Shown here: positions 1-9,313 of the stretch, piece by piece | Position numbering within the stretch: the first letter of the stretch is position 1 | How the letters are laid out: each line of letters starts with the position of its first letter | Assembly: GCF_005404945.1 (NCBI RefSeq) | Contig: NZ_BJDG01000001.1 | Span: 18,924-82,923, forward strand | Length of the DNA: 64,000 nucleotides | Direction of reading: 5' to 3' | Origin: Lactiplantibacillus pingfangensis | Lineage (GTDB): Bacteria; Bacillota; Bacilli; Lactobacillales; Lactobacillaceae | The notes under the pieces: model-generated | Seen by the model: the letters and a program-made list of their open reading frames with translations, nothing else | Told to the model about the DNA's origin: nothing | The model's database searches: none | Position numbers and translations under genes: made by a program

Positions 1-826
1 CAAATGGATTTTTCATGAACGGTAACTCAACGTTTTGCCCGAAGAAACCGAAGACGATATTTGGCATCGTTAAGACAATTGAGAAGATCGTCAACAGCCA
101 CATCGTATTGTTCAAGGAATTATCCAAAATATTGGAATAAGCATTGGAAACCCGACCGATAATGTCAGAAGCAATGTTGGCCATTTCCAACCCTTGTTGC
201 GCTTCGACGATAATATCGTCAAGGCGTTCTTTTTGGCGGGCAGAAAATTTGATAGGACCGAACCGTTTTAATTGCTGCAACAAATCGTTGTTCGTTTTAA
301 GTGACGTCAAAAAATAAACCAGGGTAGTTTCCAATTCCATGAGTTGTAAAATGACGGAACGTTGAATTTGCTTGCGCATCTTCAACTGGATATCTTGCCG
401 TTCTTTGTTGATCTTGTTAATGGCTTGAAAATATTGGCGTGATAATTTATAGAGCACATCAAAAATGTAGTCGAACGGATGTTGGACTTTTTCCCAGTCC
501 GCATCAATGACGTCCGCGAGCAAATCTTCTACGTAGTCCGTTTGGTCGGTTGTAAAGGTTAACAGCGTGCGGTCAACGAGCATAAAACTCACTTGGGCGG
601 TGTAAGTACCTTCACCAGCATCGTGGGTGACGACATCGAAGATAATGGTCGTAATCGCACTTTTTGCATCATACTCTAGACGACCGCGTTCGTGTTGGTC
701 GGTTGCGTAACCGAGCATTTCATCGGTGACGCCTTCTTCATTAACCAGCTGGCTGTAATCATTGTCAGTATAGTTGTTCACGGCGACCCAACGAAAGTCG
801 TCGCTCAATGCTTGTACTTTTATCAT
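1..826 (-). CDS. CorA-family divalent cation transporter (3' end beyond window)
   Basis: The minus strand reads open from an ATG at 826 to the left edge of the window (275 codons seen), so the C-terminus is missing. The N-terminal two thirds is a soluble, helix-rich domain with many charged residues, as in the cytoplasmic funnel of CorA proteins. The visible end reads TMPNIVFGFFGQNVELPF, which matches the pore-helix end and signature loop of the CorA family, but with GQN where classical CorA has GMN. CorA-family proteins are pentameric membrane channels that move Mg2+ or other divalent metals. The Q for M change is known in divergent Firmicutes members and leaves the metal open. The ribosome binding site before the ATG is weak (TGGAAG). 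Confidence 0.85.
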   Translation of the reverse strand, partial: MIKVQALSDDFRWVAVNNYTDNDYSQLVNEEGVTDEMLGYATDQHERGRLEYDAKSAITTIIFDVVTHDAGEGTYTAQVSFMLVDRTLLTFTTDQTDYVEDLLADVIDADWEKVQHPFDYIFDVLYKLSRQYFQAINKINKERQDIQLKMRKQIQRSVILQLMELETTLVYFLTSLKTNNDLLQQLKRFGPIKFSARQKERLDDIIVEAQQGLEMANIASDIIGRVSNAYSNILDNSLNNTMWLLTIFSIVLTMPNIVFGFFGQNVELPFMKNPF

Positions 827-895
827 TTTTATAACTTCCAGAATTTTGATTTACTTTCAATTTAACATGATTTAAGGCCTAACGCAAAGCGAGTT

Positions 896-2059
896 TTACG
901 CCACTGTGGTTCGACTTAAACGTTCACACCAAAGTTGGTGACGCCGACTGAAAAATGTCAGGATCACGTCATAACTAATAATGAGCAAAATTAGGGAAAC
1001 CAGAACGAGATAAACGTCCAGCCGATTGAGAGAAGCACTGGGCATATCGCCCAATTGATTGAACAGCCACAAGTCTAAAAACAGCAGTGGCAGGCCGATT
1101 AAATAGAGACCGCCATAATGGATCAGTAATTGCCAACCGTTGGCTGAATTGCCGTCTGTGCCGATAACGCGACTATTTGTCAGCCACCCGCCAAGCGTCT
1201 TGCCGTGGTTCAACCGTGCTGGTAACCAGAAAAAGAGGAAAATGTTTGCCAAGTATAGCCAGCGTGGATCACGAGTTAACGGCCAATCAAAGTGTTGGAC
1301 GAGCACAAAATAAATGAGATCAAAGCCAGCAATGAGTCCCCAATCAATGAGTAAGCCGAAAAGTCGTCGCCAATTGATCGGATGTGAGGCTTGGGTGAGT
1401 TCAGTGGAGTGATCACGGTCGCGCCATTTTCGAGGAATAACCGCCAAAATTAGTGCGCCAACCACGCCGCCTAAGGTATTCATCATCAGATCATCAACGT
1501 CAAACATGCGATAAGCTCTTGAATAATAGCCGTATAAGCCGGTTAGCTGAGTCGTTTCAAAGAATAGGGATAGTGTGAAACTGGTCAGGGTAATCAGCCA
1601 AAGTGGCCAATGATGTCGCCACTTCAAATAGGCGCCAATCGGCATAAAGAATAAGAGATTGAAAAATGGTTGGAAGAACGTTGAAGACTTGATGGCCGCG
1701 AGCCAAGTGCTTGGATCATGTAGCTGAAAGGGCGTTAGAAGTTTTAATTCACTCAAAAAGTAAAATGGCCGCAAATTATATTCGGCAGTGGTCAGGGTGG
1801 CGACGCTACTTCGCGTCGGCAGAGGCAAGATGACAAGCAAATACGCCGCCGCAAGATACCAAATAAACGAGTAAGTGCCGATAATATTACGTTCGGTCAG
1901 TGATTTTTTTGCTTGCAATTGTCCCGCTAACACAATCAAGGCAATGAAGAAAGTGACTAAAGGTAACGCGAGAATCAGAATGTGAACTGGTTCCAATAGT
2001 GCACTGACGAGCTGACTGGAAAGTGCGAGATGATAAAGTTTGACAATGAATTCATACAT
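896..2059 (-). CDS. VanZ-like/RDD-domain membrane protein
   Basis: This 387-residue protein is almost entirely membrane segments. Residues of about 50-215 have the VanZ-like layout: hydrophobic helices with the conserved patches NLLFFMPIGAY, SLFFETTQL and FDVDDLMMNTLGG. Residues of about 225-375 look like an RDD domain (NWRRLFGLLIDWGLI, then GKTLGGWLTNSRVI). The fusion VanZ plus RDD is seen in lactobacilli and other Firmicutes; its biochemical role is not established, and VanZ relatives are linked to low-level teicoplanin tolerance and membrane homeostasis. The start ATG follows a GGGGG ribosome binding site. It lies 69 bases upstream of the CorA gene on the same strand and may be cotranscribed with it. 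Confidence 0.85.
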   Translation of the reverse strand: MYEFIVKLYHLALSSQLVSALLEPVHILILALPLVTFFIALIVLAGQLQAKKSLTERNIIGTYSFIWYLAAAYLLVILPLPTRSSVATLTTAEYNLRPFYFLSELKLLTPFQLHDPSTWLAAIKSSTFFQPFFNLLFFMPIGAYLKWRHHWPLWLITLTSFTLSLFFETTQLTGLYGYYSRAYRMFDVDDLMMNTLGGVVGALILAVIPRKWRDRDHSTELTQASHPINWRRLFGLLIDWGLIAGFDLIYFVLVQHFDWPLTRDPRWLYLANIFLFFWLPARLNHGKTLGGWLTNSRVIGTDGNSANGWQLLIHYGGLYLIGLPLLFLDLWLFNQLGDMPSASLNRLDVYLVLVSLILLIISYDVILTFFSRRHQLWCERLSRTTVA

Positions 2060-2167
2060 ATGATGTCCCCCTGTTGACTGGTTGGACCTATTGTACCCGT
2101 AAAATGTGATTTTCTGAGTTTAAAACGCTTTTTTAGCAGAATATTACTAAATCGTTAAAGATTGTTA

Positions 2168-2350
2168 CTTCCGGTTGGGACTGATAACATGCGGTCGTGG
2201 GACCGGTCCAAGCCAAGCACGTCTTGGCCCTCGCCCGGAACCCTTGCCAAAAGCGCAAGTGTCCCGGACCGTCCGTGGCGTAACATCGGCAAAAAAACGC
2301 CGATGTTACGCCACCTTCACGACCGATGTTATCAGTCCCAACCTTCAGCT
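2168..2350 (+). repeat. Structured repeat family A, copy 1
   Basis: A non-coding unit of about 180 bases with terminal inverted repeats: GGTTGGGACTGATAACAT near the left end and ATGTTATCAGTCCCAACC at the right, continued by GGTCGTG/CACGACC. Inside is a second hairpin (GCGTAACATCGGC against GCCGATGTTACGC) and a conserved core reading CCCGGACCGTCCGT. The same layout recurs at 11835, 19021, 19414 (inverted), 29545 (degraded) and 33964. Open frames across it exist only because of the GC-rich palindrome. Confidence 0.85.
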
Positions 2351-2448
2351 ATTCAGCTTAGTGGTGCAATCACTAGGAGCCTAGTTTTGGCGCGACTATT
2401 GCTGATATGGTCCTGCTCACTTCCTTTTGATACTTGTGATTATAGTAA

Positions 2449-2787
2449 CAACTAGATGGTGTCAACGTATTATACCGGGGCAGTCTAACTTTAAATGGTC
2501 AATTAGCTGGCATTGGTAGTTGTGAAAGCAATCATCAACGGTATACTTATCGGTTCAAATACCAAAGAAAATCTTGGGGTAAAATACGTTTGGATGCGAT
2601 GCATAGAATAATTGGTGTCCAGCAAAATGATAATTATCCTCAGAGTTTAATTAAAGCTGTACCATCGGTGACTCGAACTGTCCTAAAAGAAGTTAAAAGT
2701 AAACACTTAGGCATCACCTCAGGACGAATCTACATTGATGCGGCCAATAGTTCGGCTGGTGGTCATTTGGCAAAGATTTTTAGGTAA
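2449..2787 (+). pseudogene. Headless reading frame, unknown family
   Basis: The frame is open for 113 codons from a stop at 2446 to the TAA at 2785-2787, but no ATG and no plausible ribosome binding site precede it; a TTG at 2590 is the only start-like codon inside, also without a good Shine-Dalgarno sequence. The translation looks protein-like (for example LDAMHRIIGVQQND, YPQSLIKAVPSVTR, GITSGRIYIDAANSS), not like a palindrome artefact. I do not recognise the family. It sits between repeat A copy 1 and repeat B copy 1, so the most economical reading is the 3' remnant of a gene whose front was lost when repeats inserted or recombined. It could still be a real short gene started at TTG. Confidence 0.35.
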
Positions 2788-2816
2788 CTGATAGTTAAAA
2801 ACAATGCACGTCTTTA

Positions 2817-2970
2817 GCCGTGAGGGGGCTTCGTTTGGGGCTCAGCCGTGGCGTTTGACTTAGCGCGGGTCTTGTCCGCGGTTAGTCAAAAACCAGCTTT
2901 TGAGACCGCTCTTTGGCTCAAAACTGGTTCATGGCGTTCCAGCCCCAAACGAAGCCCCCGGTAGGCGGGA
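2817..2970 (+). repeat. Structured repeat family B, copy 1 (three-way junction)
   Basis: A perfect 19-bp outer stem (GGGGGCTTCGTTTGGGGCT at 2824-2842 with AGCCCCAAACGAAGCCCCC at 2941-2959) encloses two hairpins: TTTGACT/AGTCAAA and ACCAG-TTTTGAG/CTCAAAACTGGT. The unit is followed by CGGTAGGCGGG. Related copies lie at 29713-29867 and, shortened, at 56587-56663. It has no coding potential of its own. Confidence 0.85.
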
Positions 2971-3099
2971 ATCGATCCACCTGACAATGAATTTAGAGAA
3001 AACCGAGAAAAACTTGACGTTTACCGAAAGCGGCAAGTTATTGCTATTTCGGGCTGATTGCGTTTTAATAAGGCTTAATCATTAAAAGGAGATGAGAAA

Positions 3100-3936
3100 A
3101 TGCTAATGGACGGTCATACCCATACGGAACTTTGCCCACATGGTAGTGGGGAGTCTACCGAAAAAATGGTCCAACGAGCGATTCAGCTTGGTATGCAGAA
3201 ATATTGTCTCACAGAGCATGCCCCGTTACCGCCTGAGTTTAAACAACAATATGCTGGTGAGGAGACTGGCATTACGGAAGCGGCGTTGACCATGGCACAA
3301 GTGCCGACATACTTAGCATTAGCACGTGGTTTGCAGGAAAAGTATGCCGCTCAAATTGAAATTTCAATTGGGTTTGAAGTTGATTTTCTGCCGGATCATG
3401 TGGCTTGGACCAAGGCCTTTATGCAACAATATGGGCCACAAACCCAAGAAAGTATTTTGTCGGTGCATTTTATGCGTGGTCAAGGAGAGCGGTTCTGGTG
3501 TGTCGATAACGGTACAGCCGATTTTAACCGTGGCTTCCAACAGTGGTTTGCTGACCCACAATTGCTCTTTAAACGGTATTATCAAATGGTCTTGGCGTCT
3601 GTTCAGGCAGATCTTGGACCAGACGCACCACAACGCATTGGTCATATGAGTCTGGTTCGAAAGTATCAAGACTTTTTTGCGCTGACGGCGCCATTGGATG
3701 CGGCGAATTTACGCTTGGTTGATCAAATTTTAGATCTGATTCAGGCCCAACATCGCGAATTAGATTTAAATTTAGCCGGTTTGTATAAAACATTTTGCAA
3801 CGATTTTTATCCTGGCGAGCAAATCTTAAAACGAGCGCAAAAACGTGGTATTCCACTGGTTTATGGCTCGGATGCTCATGACATATTGAGTGTGGGGCGG
3901 GGTCAGCATTTAATTAAAAAACTAATTGAGTGTTGA
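3100..3936 (+). CDS. hisJ: Histidinol-phosphatase, PHP family
   Basis: Hydrolyses L-histidinol phosphate to L-histidinol, the penultimate stretch of histidine synthesis. The 278-residue protein has the PHP-domain metal motifs in order: DGHTHT at the N-terminus, LTEHAPL near residue 40, SVHFM near 124 and YGSDAHD near the C-terminus. Length fits the HisJ/HisK type rather than the HAD-type HisB phosphatase, and the hisB in this window has only the dehydratase half, so this gene supplies the missing activity. The ATG at 3100 is 8 bases after AAGGAG. It lies directly before the his operon but is separated from it by a new promoter and a T-box, so it is probably transcribed both alone and from its own upstream promoter. 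Confidence 0.92.
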   Translation: MLMDGHTHTELCPHGSGESTEKMVQRAIQLGMQKYCLTEHAPLPPEFKQQYAGEETGITEAALTMAQVPTYLALARGLQEKYAAQIEISIGFEVDFLPDHVAWTKAFMQQYGPQTQESILSVHFMRGQGERFWCVDNGTADFNRGFQQWFADPQLLFKRYYQMVLASVQADLGPDAPQRIGHMSLVRKYQDFFALTAPLDAANLRLVDQILDLIQAQHRELDLNLAGLYKTFCNDFYPGEQILKRAQKRGIPLVYGSDAHDILSVGRGQHLIKKLIEC

Positions 3937-3961
3937 CAAAGCCAGCTGAAGTCATTAGAAT
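3933..3961 (+). promoter_or_regulatory. Promoter of the his operon
   Basis: TTGACA at 3933-3938, a 17-base spacer and TAGAAT at 3956-3961. The -35 box overlaps the TGA stop codon of hisJ (3934-3936). Transcription would start near 3968 and run into the T-box leader. Confidence 0.75.
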
Positions 3962-3967
3962 GAGTTT

Positions 3968-4258
3968 TAAATTAAATGACTAATCAAATTTTAATAAACG
4001 GTTGTGATTAGAAAAAGTAGTTAAGAATTTTCTCATACAGAGAGCTTGGGATGCTGAGAACCAAGCAGATCGTCTTAACGAACCCACATCTATGAACTGC
4101 TAAGGTGAACCTGAACAATTAGCCTTAGCCGAATGGTTACGTTAGCCAAGTTGACATTACGTCAACATGAGGCTACTAGTGTGAGCTAGTAACGAAATAA
4201 GGTGGCACCACGTGGAAACGTCCTTTAGCAGAAATATTTTGCTGAGGGACGTTTTTTT
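3968..4258 (+). promoter_or_regulatory. T-box leader, histidine specific
   Basis: The leader has a stem I with the usual AGTA ahead of the specifier-proximal helix (GTTAAGA/TCTTAAC), a specifier loop GAACCCACATC, and the T-box core AAGGTGGCACCACG at about 4200. The specifier is CAC at 4085-4087 (CAT two bases on also reads His). A Rho-independent terminator follows (ACGTCC...GGACGT with seven T, 4216-4257). Uncharged tRNA-His would stabilise the antiterminator and switch on hisZ onwards. Confidence 0.93.
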
Positions 4259-4305
4259 GTATCCAAGCACAATCAGGAAAAAAACTAGTCAAGGAGGCGT
4301 TGGCA

Positions 4306-5457
4306 ATGTTAAACAAGCTTTTACCATTAGGGACGCGTGATGAATTCGGGCAACGCGCCGCAACTAAGCAACAATTAATTTCGGTGATCCAAGCCCATTT
4401 TAAACAGCGTGGTTTGGCAGCAATTGCCACGCCGTTACTGGAAAATCAAGCCGTGTTCGCACCGTATCAAATCGGTAATTATCAGTATTATCGGTTGTTA
4501 GATACGGAAGGCCAAACGTTGGTGCTGCGACCAGATATGACCTTGCCCATTGCGCGTTTTCTAAGTGCAACCAAGGTGCCGTTACCACAGAAGTTTAGCT
4601 ACGTGGGTGATATTTTTCGCGTCAGTCGCCGGCTGTCTGGCTCATATAACCAAATGACGCAGGCCGGCGTTGAATTGATCGGTTATCCGTCGTTGAAGGC
4701 TGAACTAGAATGTTTGGCGATTGCCAACCAGTTGAGCGCAGAACTGATTGATGACGCGGTGGAAATTGAATTGGGGGACGCGCAATTCGCGCAGCAAGTG
4801 GTTGCCAGTTTAACGAACGATCAGGCCCAACAAGCCGCTATCAAGCAGGCGTTATTCAATAAGCAGATTCCACAATATACCGCACTGATTGAAGCTTTTG
4901 AGCATGAACCCTTAATGGCGTTTCTAAAAAAATGGCCGCGGCTGTTTGGCCAACCTGCGCTGATCTTTGAGCAGTTACGCGCAGCACCGTTACCGGCGAG
5001 TGTGCAACCAGCCATCAAACGGCTGCAAACAGTCGTCGCTTGGATGGCTCAAACAATGCCGAATCAAGCGGTTTCCGTCGATTTGAGCAGTCAGGCGCCC
5101 CAGAAATACTATACTGGCTTAACGTTTCGTGGTTATTCACAAGCCGGGGCTGGCTATCTTTTTAGCGGCGGGCGTTATGACCAACTATTGGCCAATTTTC
5201 AAGCAAAAAGCGAACCAGCAGTGGGGATGGGTTTGGATGTCGATCTGTTAACGGCACTTGCCAGCTCACCAGAGCCGCTCGCACCACAGCAATTAATTTA
5301 TTTTGAGCCAGCACAGTGGCCGCGAGCAGAAGCCTTATTAGCTCGGACGGCACAAGCCCAGTTGAGTTTAGCGCCTAACAAGCAAGCTGCCCGCTCGGAA
5401 GCGCGACAATTGGGAGCGACCTTAATTGATTTGACGGAAGGTGACGAAAATGAGTGA
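4306..5457 (+). CDS. hisZ: ATP phosphoribosyltransferase regulatory subunit
   Basis: HisZ is a class II aminoacyl-tRNA synthetase relative without ligase activity. It forms an octamer with the short HisG and gives it allosteric control by histidine. The 383-residue sequence opens LNKLLPLGTRDEFG and carries synthetase-like motif 2 (FSYVGDIFRV) and motif 3 (GLTFRGYSQ, GGRYDQLL) regions. A TTG at 4300 is in frame, but AAGGAGG at 4291-4297 is only 2 bases from it and 8 bases from the ATG at 4306, so the ATG is chosen. It is the first gene after the His T-box, and its end overlaps hisG by 8 bases. Confidence 0.93.
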   Translation: MLNKLLPLGTRDEFGQRAATKQQLISVIQAHFKQRGLAAIATPLLENQAVFAPYQIGNYQYYRLLDTEGQTLVLRPDMTLPIARFLSATKVPLPQKFSYVGDIFRVSRRLSGSYNQMTQAGVELIGYPSLKAELECLAIANQLSAELIDDAVEIELGDAQFAQQVVASLTNDQAQQAAIKQALFNKQIPQYTALIEAFEHEPLMAFLKKWPRLFGQPALIFEQLRAAPLPASVQPAIKRLQTVVAWMAQTMPNQAVSVDLSSQAPQKYYTGLTFRGYSQAGAGYLFSGGRYDQLLANFQAKSEPAVGMGLDVDLLTALASSPEPLAPQQLIYFEPAQWPRAEALLARTAQAQLSLAPNKQAARSEARQLGATLIDLTEGDENE

Positions 5458-6109
5458 ACCACGTTTGAAAATCGCGTTAACGAAAGGACGGGTTGAAAAA
5501 CAAGTGGTGCCATTACTTGAACGCGCGGGCCTTGATTGCGACTTGATTCGACACAAACAACGGCGGTTGATTTTTGATTCTGAGACGCAACCTTATGAAT
5601 TTATTTTAGCCAAAGGGCCAGATGTCACCACCTTCCTAGAACGTGGCGCCGCGGATGTTGGCATCGTTGGCAGTGACATTTTGGTGGAACATCGGAGTAC
5701 CCAATATGAATTACTAGATTTAGGTGTGGGACGCTGTCAGTTCATCTTAGCTTCCACCGCTGATTTTGATCCCGCCGCACCTAAGCGCAAGATCATTGGC
5801 ACGAAATATCCGTTAATTACGAAACGTTATTTTGATCGCTTAGGTCAGGATGTTGAAATTATTAAAATCGAAGGTTCCGTTGAATTAGCACCATTGACCG
5901 GCTTAGCGGATGCCATTGTGGATATTACGGAAACTGGGACGACCTTACGCGAGAATCACTTGCAAATTTATGATTATTTACAGCCAGTCTCAACACGGCT
6001 GGTCGTGAATCGCTTAGCGTTAAAACAACATCAAACCGCCATTTATGAGCTAGTTGATCGGTTAGCGGCGGTGGTTGCTGCGGATGAAAAAAGGGAGATT
6101 AGGCAATGA
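5450..6109 (+). CDS. hisG: ATP phosphoribosyltransferase, short form
   Basis: Catalyses the first committed step, ATP plus PRPP to phosphoribosyl-ATP. At 219 residues it lacks the C-terminal regulatory domain of long HisG and so needs HisZ, present just upstream. Motifs include LKIALTKGRVEKQV at the start, DVGIVGSDIL and the PRPP loop DAIVDITETGTTLREN. A GTG at 5441 is in frame, but the ATG at 5450 sits at a good distance from GGAAGGTGA. The start overlaps the end of hisZ as ATGAGTGA. Confidence 0.94.
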   Translation: MSEPRLKIALTKGRVEKQVVPLLERAGLDCDLIRHKQRRLIFDSETQPYEFILAKGPDVTTFLERGAADVGIVGSDILVEHRSTQYELLDLGVGRCQFILASTADFDPAAPKRKIIGTKYPLITKRYFDRLGQDVEIIKIEGSVELAPLTGLADAIVDITETGTTLRENHLQIYDYLQPVSTRLVVNRLALKQHQTAIYELVDRLAAVVAADEKREIRQ

Positions 6110-7392
6110 AAATTATTAATGAAGATTTGGCAAGTTTAAAAAAGTTAGTGCAGACGAAGACCCAACAATTGACTGATCCCGCGGTTGTGACCGCTGTTCA
6201 GAAAATCATTGCTAATGTGATTGCCAACGGTGATCAAGCCTTGAAAGACTATGAGCAGCAGTTGGATGGGGTCGCGATTGACAAGTTCAAATTGGACCAA
6301 GCTACTATCGACGCCGCTTACGATGGGTTGGACCCAGCCGTCAAGGATGCCTTGCTACTAGCTAAGCGAAACATTACCAGTTTTCATGAAAAGGAGAAAG
6401 CCACTGGCTTTGTCGATGCTGAACAACCGGGAGTGCTGCGCGGTCAAAAACTGTTGCCGTTAAATCGCGTTGGACTATATGTACCAGGTGGGACGGCCGC
6501 CTATCCTTCGACATTACTCATGAGTGCCTTGCCGGCTAAGATTGCGGGCGTTAACGAGGTCATTATGGTGACGCCACCACAAAAAGACGGCATCAATCCA
6601 GCCGTTTTAGCGGCGGCTAAAATTGCTGGCGTCGACGCTATCTATCAAGTTGGTGGGGCCCAAGCGATTGCGGCCTTGGCCTATGGGACGGCATCAATTC
6701 CACAAGTTGATAAGATCATCGGCCCAGGCAATGTGTTTGTGGCGACAGCCAAGAAGCAGGTTTTTGGTCAGGTGGCGATTGATATGGTTGCCGGCCCGTC
6801 TGAAATTGGGATTATTGCGGATGAAACCGCCAATCCAAGGCAGTTAGCGGCGGACTTGCTGAGCCAGGCTGAACATGACAAATTAGCGCGGCCAATCTTA
6901 ATTACGACTAGTCAAACCTTAGCCGAGGCGGTGAGTGCCAACGTGACGTCACAATTGAAAGTTTTACCACGCACGGCCATCGCTACAGCATCGGTTGAAA
7001 ACAAGGGCTTTATCGCTGTGGTTGATCAAATTACCGACATGTTTGACTTGATGAATACGGTTGCCCCAGAACATTTGGAAGTGCAGTTGGCAAACGCCTC
7101 TCAGTATTTAAACTTAATCAAGAATGCTGGCTCAGTCTTTCTCGGGCGGTATGCCAGCGAACCACTTGGTGATTATGTTGCTGGTCCAAACCACATTTTG
7201 CCAACCAGTGGCACCGCGCGCTTCTCGTCACCATTAGGCGTTTATGATTTCGTCAAACGGACGTCGTTTATCCAATACACGAAGCCAGCGTTAGCAAAAG
7301 AGGCCCAGGCGATTACGACCTTGGCGCGAGTTGAAGGCTTGGAAGGTCACGCCCGGGCGATTGAATCTCGTTTTGACACTTATTACGACTAG
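6106..7392 (+). CDS. hisD: Histidinol dehydrogenase
   Basis: Oxidises L-histidinol to L-histidine with two NAD+, the last step of the pathway. The 428-residue length is typical. Visible family motifs are GLYVPGG, the central GPGNVFVATAKKQVFG, AGPSEI, LLSQAEHD (zinc and base residues), APEHLEV and GPNHILPTSGTARF. The start codon overlaps the hisG stop as ATGA, which suggests translational coupling. Confidence 0.96.
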   Translation: MKIINEDLASLKKLVQTKTQQLTDPAVVTAVQKIIANVIANGDQALKDYEQQLDGVAIDKFKLDQATIDAAYDGLDPAVKDALLLAKRNITSFHEKEKATGFVDAEQPGVLRGQKLLPLNRVGLYVPGGTAAYPSTLLMSALPAKIAGVNEVIMVTPPQKDGINPAVLAAAKIAGVDAIYQVGGAQAIAALAYGTASIPQVDKIIGPGNVFVATAKKQVFGQVAIDMVAGPSEIGIIADETANPRQLAADLLSQAEHDKLARPILITTSQTLAEAVSANVTSQLKVLPRTAIATASVENKGFIAVVDQITDMFDLMNTVAPEHLEVQLANASQYLNLIKNAGSVFLGRYASEPLGDYVAGPNHILPTSGTARFSSPLGVYDFVKRTSFIQYTKPALAKEAQAITTLARVEGLEGHARAIESRFDTYYD

Positions 7393-7404
7393 GAGGTCAT
7401 CAAT

Positions 7405-7989
7405 ATGCGACAAGCAACGATAAAACGTGAGACGAAAGAGACGCAAATTGAAATTAGTTTGAATTTAGATGAACAGAGTGGCATTGAGATTGATACTGGG
7501 ATTGGCTTTTTGAACCATATGCTCACACTTTTTGCGAAGCATGGCCGCTTTGGCCTAGTTGTTAAAGCCCATGGTGATCTGGATGTTGATCCCCATCATA
7601 CGACCGAAGATACTGGGATTGTCTTAGGAGAATGTTTCAAGCAAGCACTTGGCGATAAGGTGGGGATCGAGCGCTACGGCACTGAATTTGTGCCGATGGA
7701 CGAAACGCTCGGTCAGGTGAGTGTTGATCTGAGTGGTCGGTCTTACTTAGTGTTTGACGCTGAGCTCACGAATCCGCGACTGGGTGGCTTGGATACGGAA
7801 ACGGTGGAAGACTTTTTCCAAGCGGTTGCTTTTGCGGCCGAAATGAATTTGCATGCCAGAATTTTATATGGTCGTAATACGCATCACAAAGTTGAAAGCT
7901 TGTTTAAGGCCTTTGGGCGGGCGATGCGGGCGGCAGTGACGATTAATCCTGAAATTATCGGCGTGAACTCCACTAAGGGTGTGATTTAG
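7405..7989 (+). CDS. hisB: Imidazoleglycerol-phosphate dehydratase
   Basis: Dehydrates imidazole glycerol phosphate to imidazole acetol phosphate. The 194-residue protein is monofunctional, without the HAD phosphatase half found in enterobacterial HisB. The duplicated manganese-binding motifs are clear: GFLNHML and [10 protein letters not shown] in the first half, [15 protein letters not shown] in the second. A GGAGG ribosome binding site precedes the ATG by 7 bases. Confidence 0.96.
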   Translation: MRQATIKRETKETQIEISLNLDEQSGIEIDTGIGFLNHMLTLFAKHGRFGLVVKAHGDLDVDPHHTTEDTGIVLGECFKQALGDKVGIERYGTEFVPMDETLGQVSVDLSGRSYLVFDAELTNPRLGGLDTETVEDFFQAVAFAAEMNLHARILYGRNTHHKVESLFKAFGRAMRAAVTINPEIIGVNSTKGVI

Positions 7990-8613
7990 ATGTTTGCGAT
8001 TGTTGACTATGATACGGGAAATACCCGTAATTTACAGCAGGCGTTTAAGGCCTTGCAAGTTTCAACGGAACTAACGGCGGACCCGAAAAAATTACGGGCG
8101 GCGGATGCCATTATTTTACCCGGTGTCGGGGCCTTTGCCGCCGCGATGCAGGCCTTAACGCAACGCCAACTCGTGCCGCTGCTACAACAACTTGGTCGTC
8201 AAGGCAAACCAATTCTTGGAATTTGCCTGGGCATGCAATTATTATTTGAAAGCAGTACCGAGTATGGCAAGCACGCTGGTCTGGGCTTGTTACATGGGCA
8301 AGTCATTGAGATTCCGGCCGATTTAGGCGTCAAAGTGCCACAGATGGGTTGGAATGAAAATGACTTGCAGCAGTCAAGTCCATTTGCCAGCATTGATCAC
8401 GAATATACGTATTTTGTGCACTCTTATTATGCGATGAGTCCAGCGAGTCAAGTGGTTGCCACGGTGCAACATGGGGTTCAAGTTCCAAGTCTCGTACAGC
8501 GTCAAAATGTGATTGGGATGCAGTTTCACCCCGAAAAGAGTGGTCGAGTAGGCCTTGCACAGTTAGCAACTTTTAAGGAAATGGTGAGTGCGAATGATTT
8601 TTCCAGCAATTGA
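7990..8613 (+). CDS. hisH: Imidazole glycerol phosphate synthase, glutamine amidotransferase subunit
   Basis: Releases ammonia from glutamine and passes it to HisF. It is a class I amidotransferase of 207 residues with the nucleophile elbow GICLGMQLLFES (Cys79) and the catalytic His-Glu in MQFHPEKSG. The ATG follows the hisB stop with no gap, so it relies on coupling or on upstream purines inside hisB. Confidence 0.95.
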   Translation: MFAIVDYDTGNTRNLQQAFKALQVSTELTADPKKLRAADAIILPGVGAFAAAMQALTQRQLVPLLQQLGRQGKPILGICLGMQLLFESSTEYGKHAGLGLLHGQVIEIPADLGVKVPQMGWNENDLQQSSPFASIDHEYTYFVHSYYAMSPASQVVATVQHGVQVPSLVQRQNVIGMQFHPEKSGRVGLAQLATFKEMVSANDFSSN

Positions 8614-9313
8614 TTTAAAAGCAGGTCAAAGCGTGCGGTTGTATCAAGGGGATTACAGTCAAACGACGTTAATTAACGCTGATCCGGTGACCCAAGCACG
8701 CCAAATCAGTGCGGCCGGGTTATCACACTTACATTTAGTTGATTTAGATGGTGCCAAATCTGGGCAACCGGAAAATTCCGCGACAGTGGCTGCGATTCGC
8801 GCAGCGTTCAAAGGAATGATTGAATTAGGCGGTGGCATTCGGAGCTATGAGCTAGCGGCGCATTATTTAACCTTAGGCGTCGATCGTTTAATTATCGGTT
8901 CGGCGGCACTAACTAATCCGACGCTAGTCCGCCAATTATTAACGGACTTTGGCGGTGAGCGCATTGTGATTGGTATCGACGGTCAAAACGGCCAAGTGGC
9001 AATCAATGGTTGGCTTGAGCAGTCACAGACAAAAATGAGTGCGTTAATGGCGACGATGATGGCCAGTGGTGCCACTAATTTTATTGTCACTGATGTGGCA
9101 CGGGACGGTACCATGCGCGGCCCCAATATTGAGTTGTTGTCACAATTACATGCTAAGTTACCGGCGGCCAATTTAGTGGCTAGCGGTGGCATTCGCGATG
9201 TGGCAGACTTGGCGGCCTTACAAGCCATCGGTATTCGCGATGCCATTATTGGCAAGGCGCTCTATGAAGGCAGCGTGACGCTGCAGGAACTTGCGGAGGC
9301 AGACGCATGTTAG
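8594..9313 (+). CDS. hisA: ProFAR isomerase
   Basis: Isomerises the ribosyl half of ProFAR by an Amadori rearrangement. The TIM barrel opens with [19 protein letters not shown], which carries the catalytic Asp, and has the second catalytic Asp in [14 protein letters not shown]. The ATG at 8594 gives the usual MIFPAIDL start; a GTG at 8588 is in frame but would add only two residues. It overlaps the end of hisH by 20 bases. Confidence 0.95.
   Translation: MIFPAIDLKAGQSVRLYQGDYSQTTLINADPVTQARQISAAGLSHLHLVDLDGAKSGQPENSATVAAIRAAFKGMIELGGGIRSYELAAHYLTLGVDRLIIGSAALTNPTLVRQLLTDFGGERIVIGIDGQNGQVAINGWLEQSQTKMSALMATMMASGATNFIVTDVARDGTMRGPNIELLSQLHAKLPAANLVASGGIRDVADLAALQAIGIRDAIIGKALYEGSVTLQELAEADAC

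Noticed and set aside
2162..2455. Open frames across family A repeat copy 1 (and similar ones at 11829-12017, 18984-19223, 19384-19629, 33935-34132)
   Set aside because: They coincide with the GC-rich palindrome, have no ribosome binding site, and change sequence between copies in a way that keeps base pairing rather than protein.
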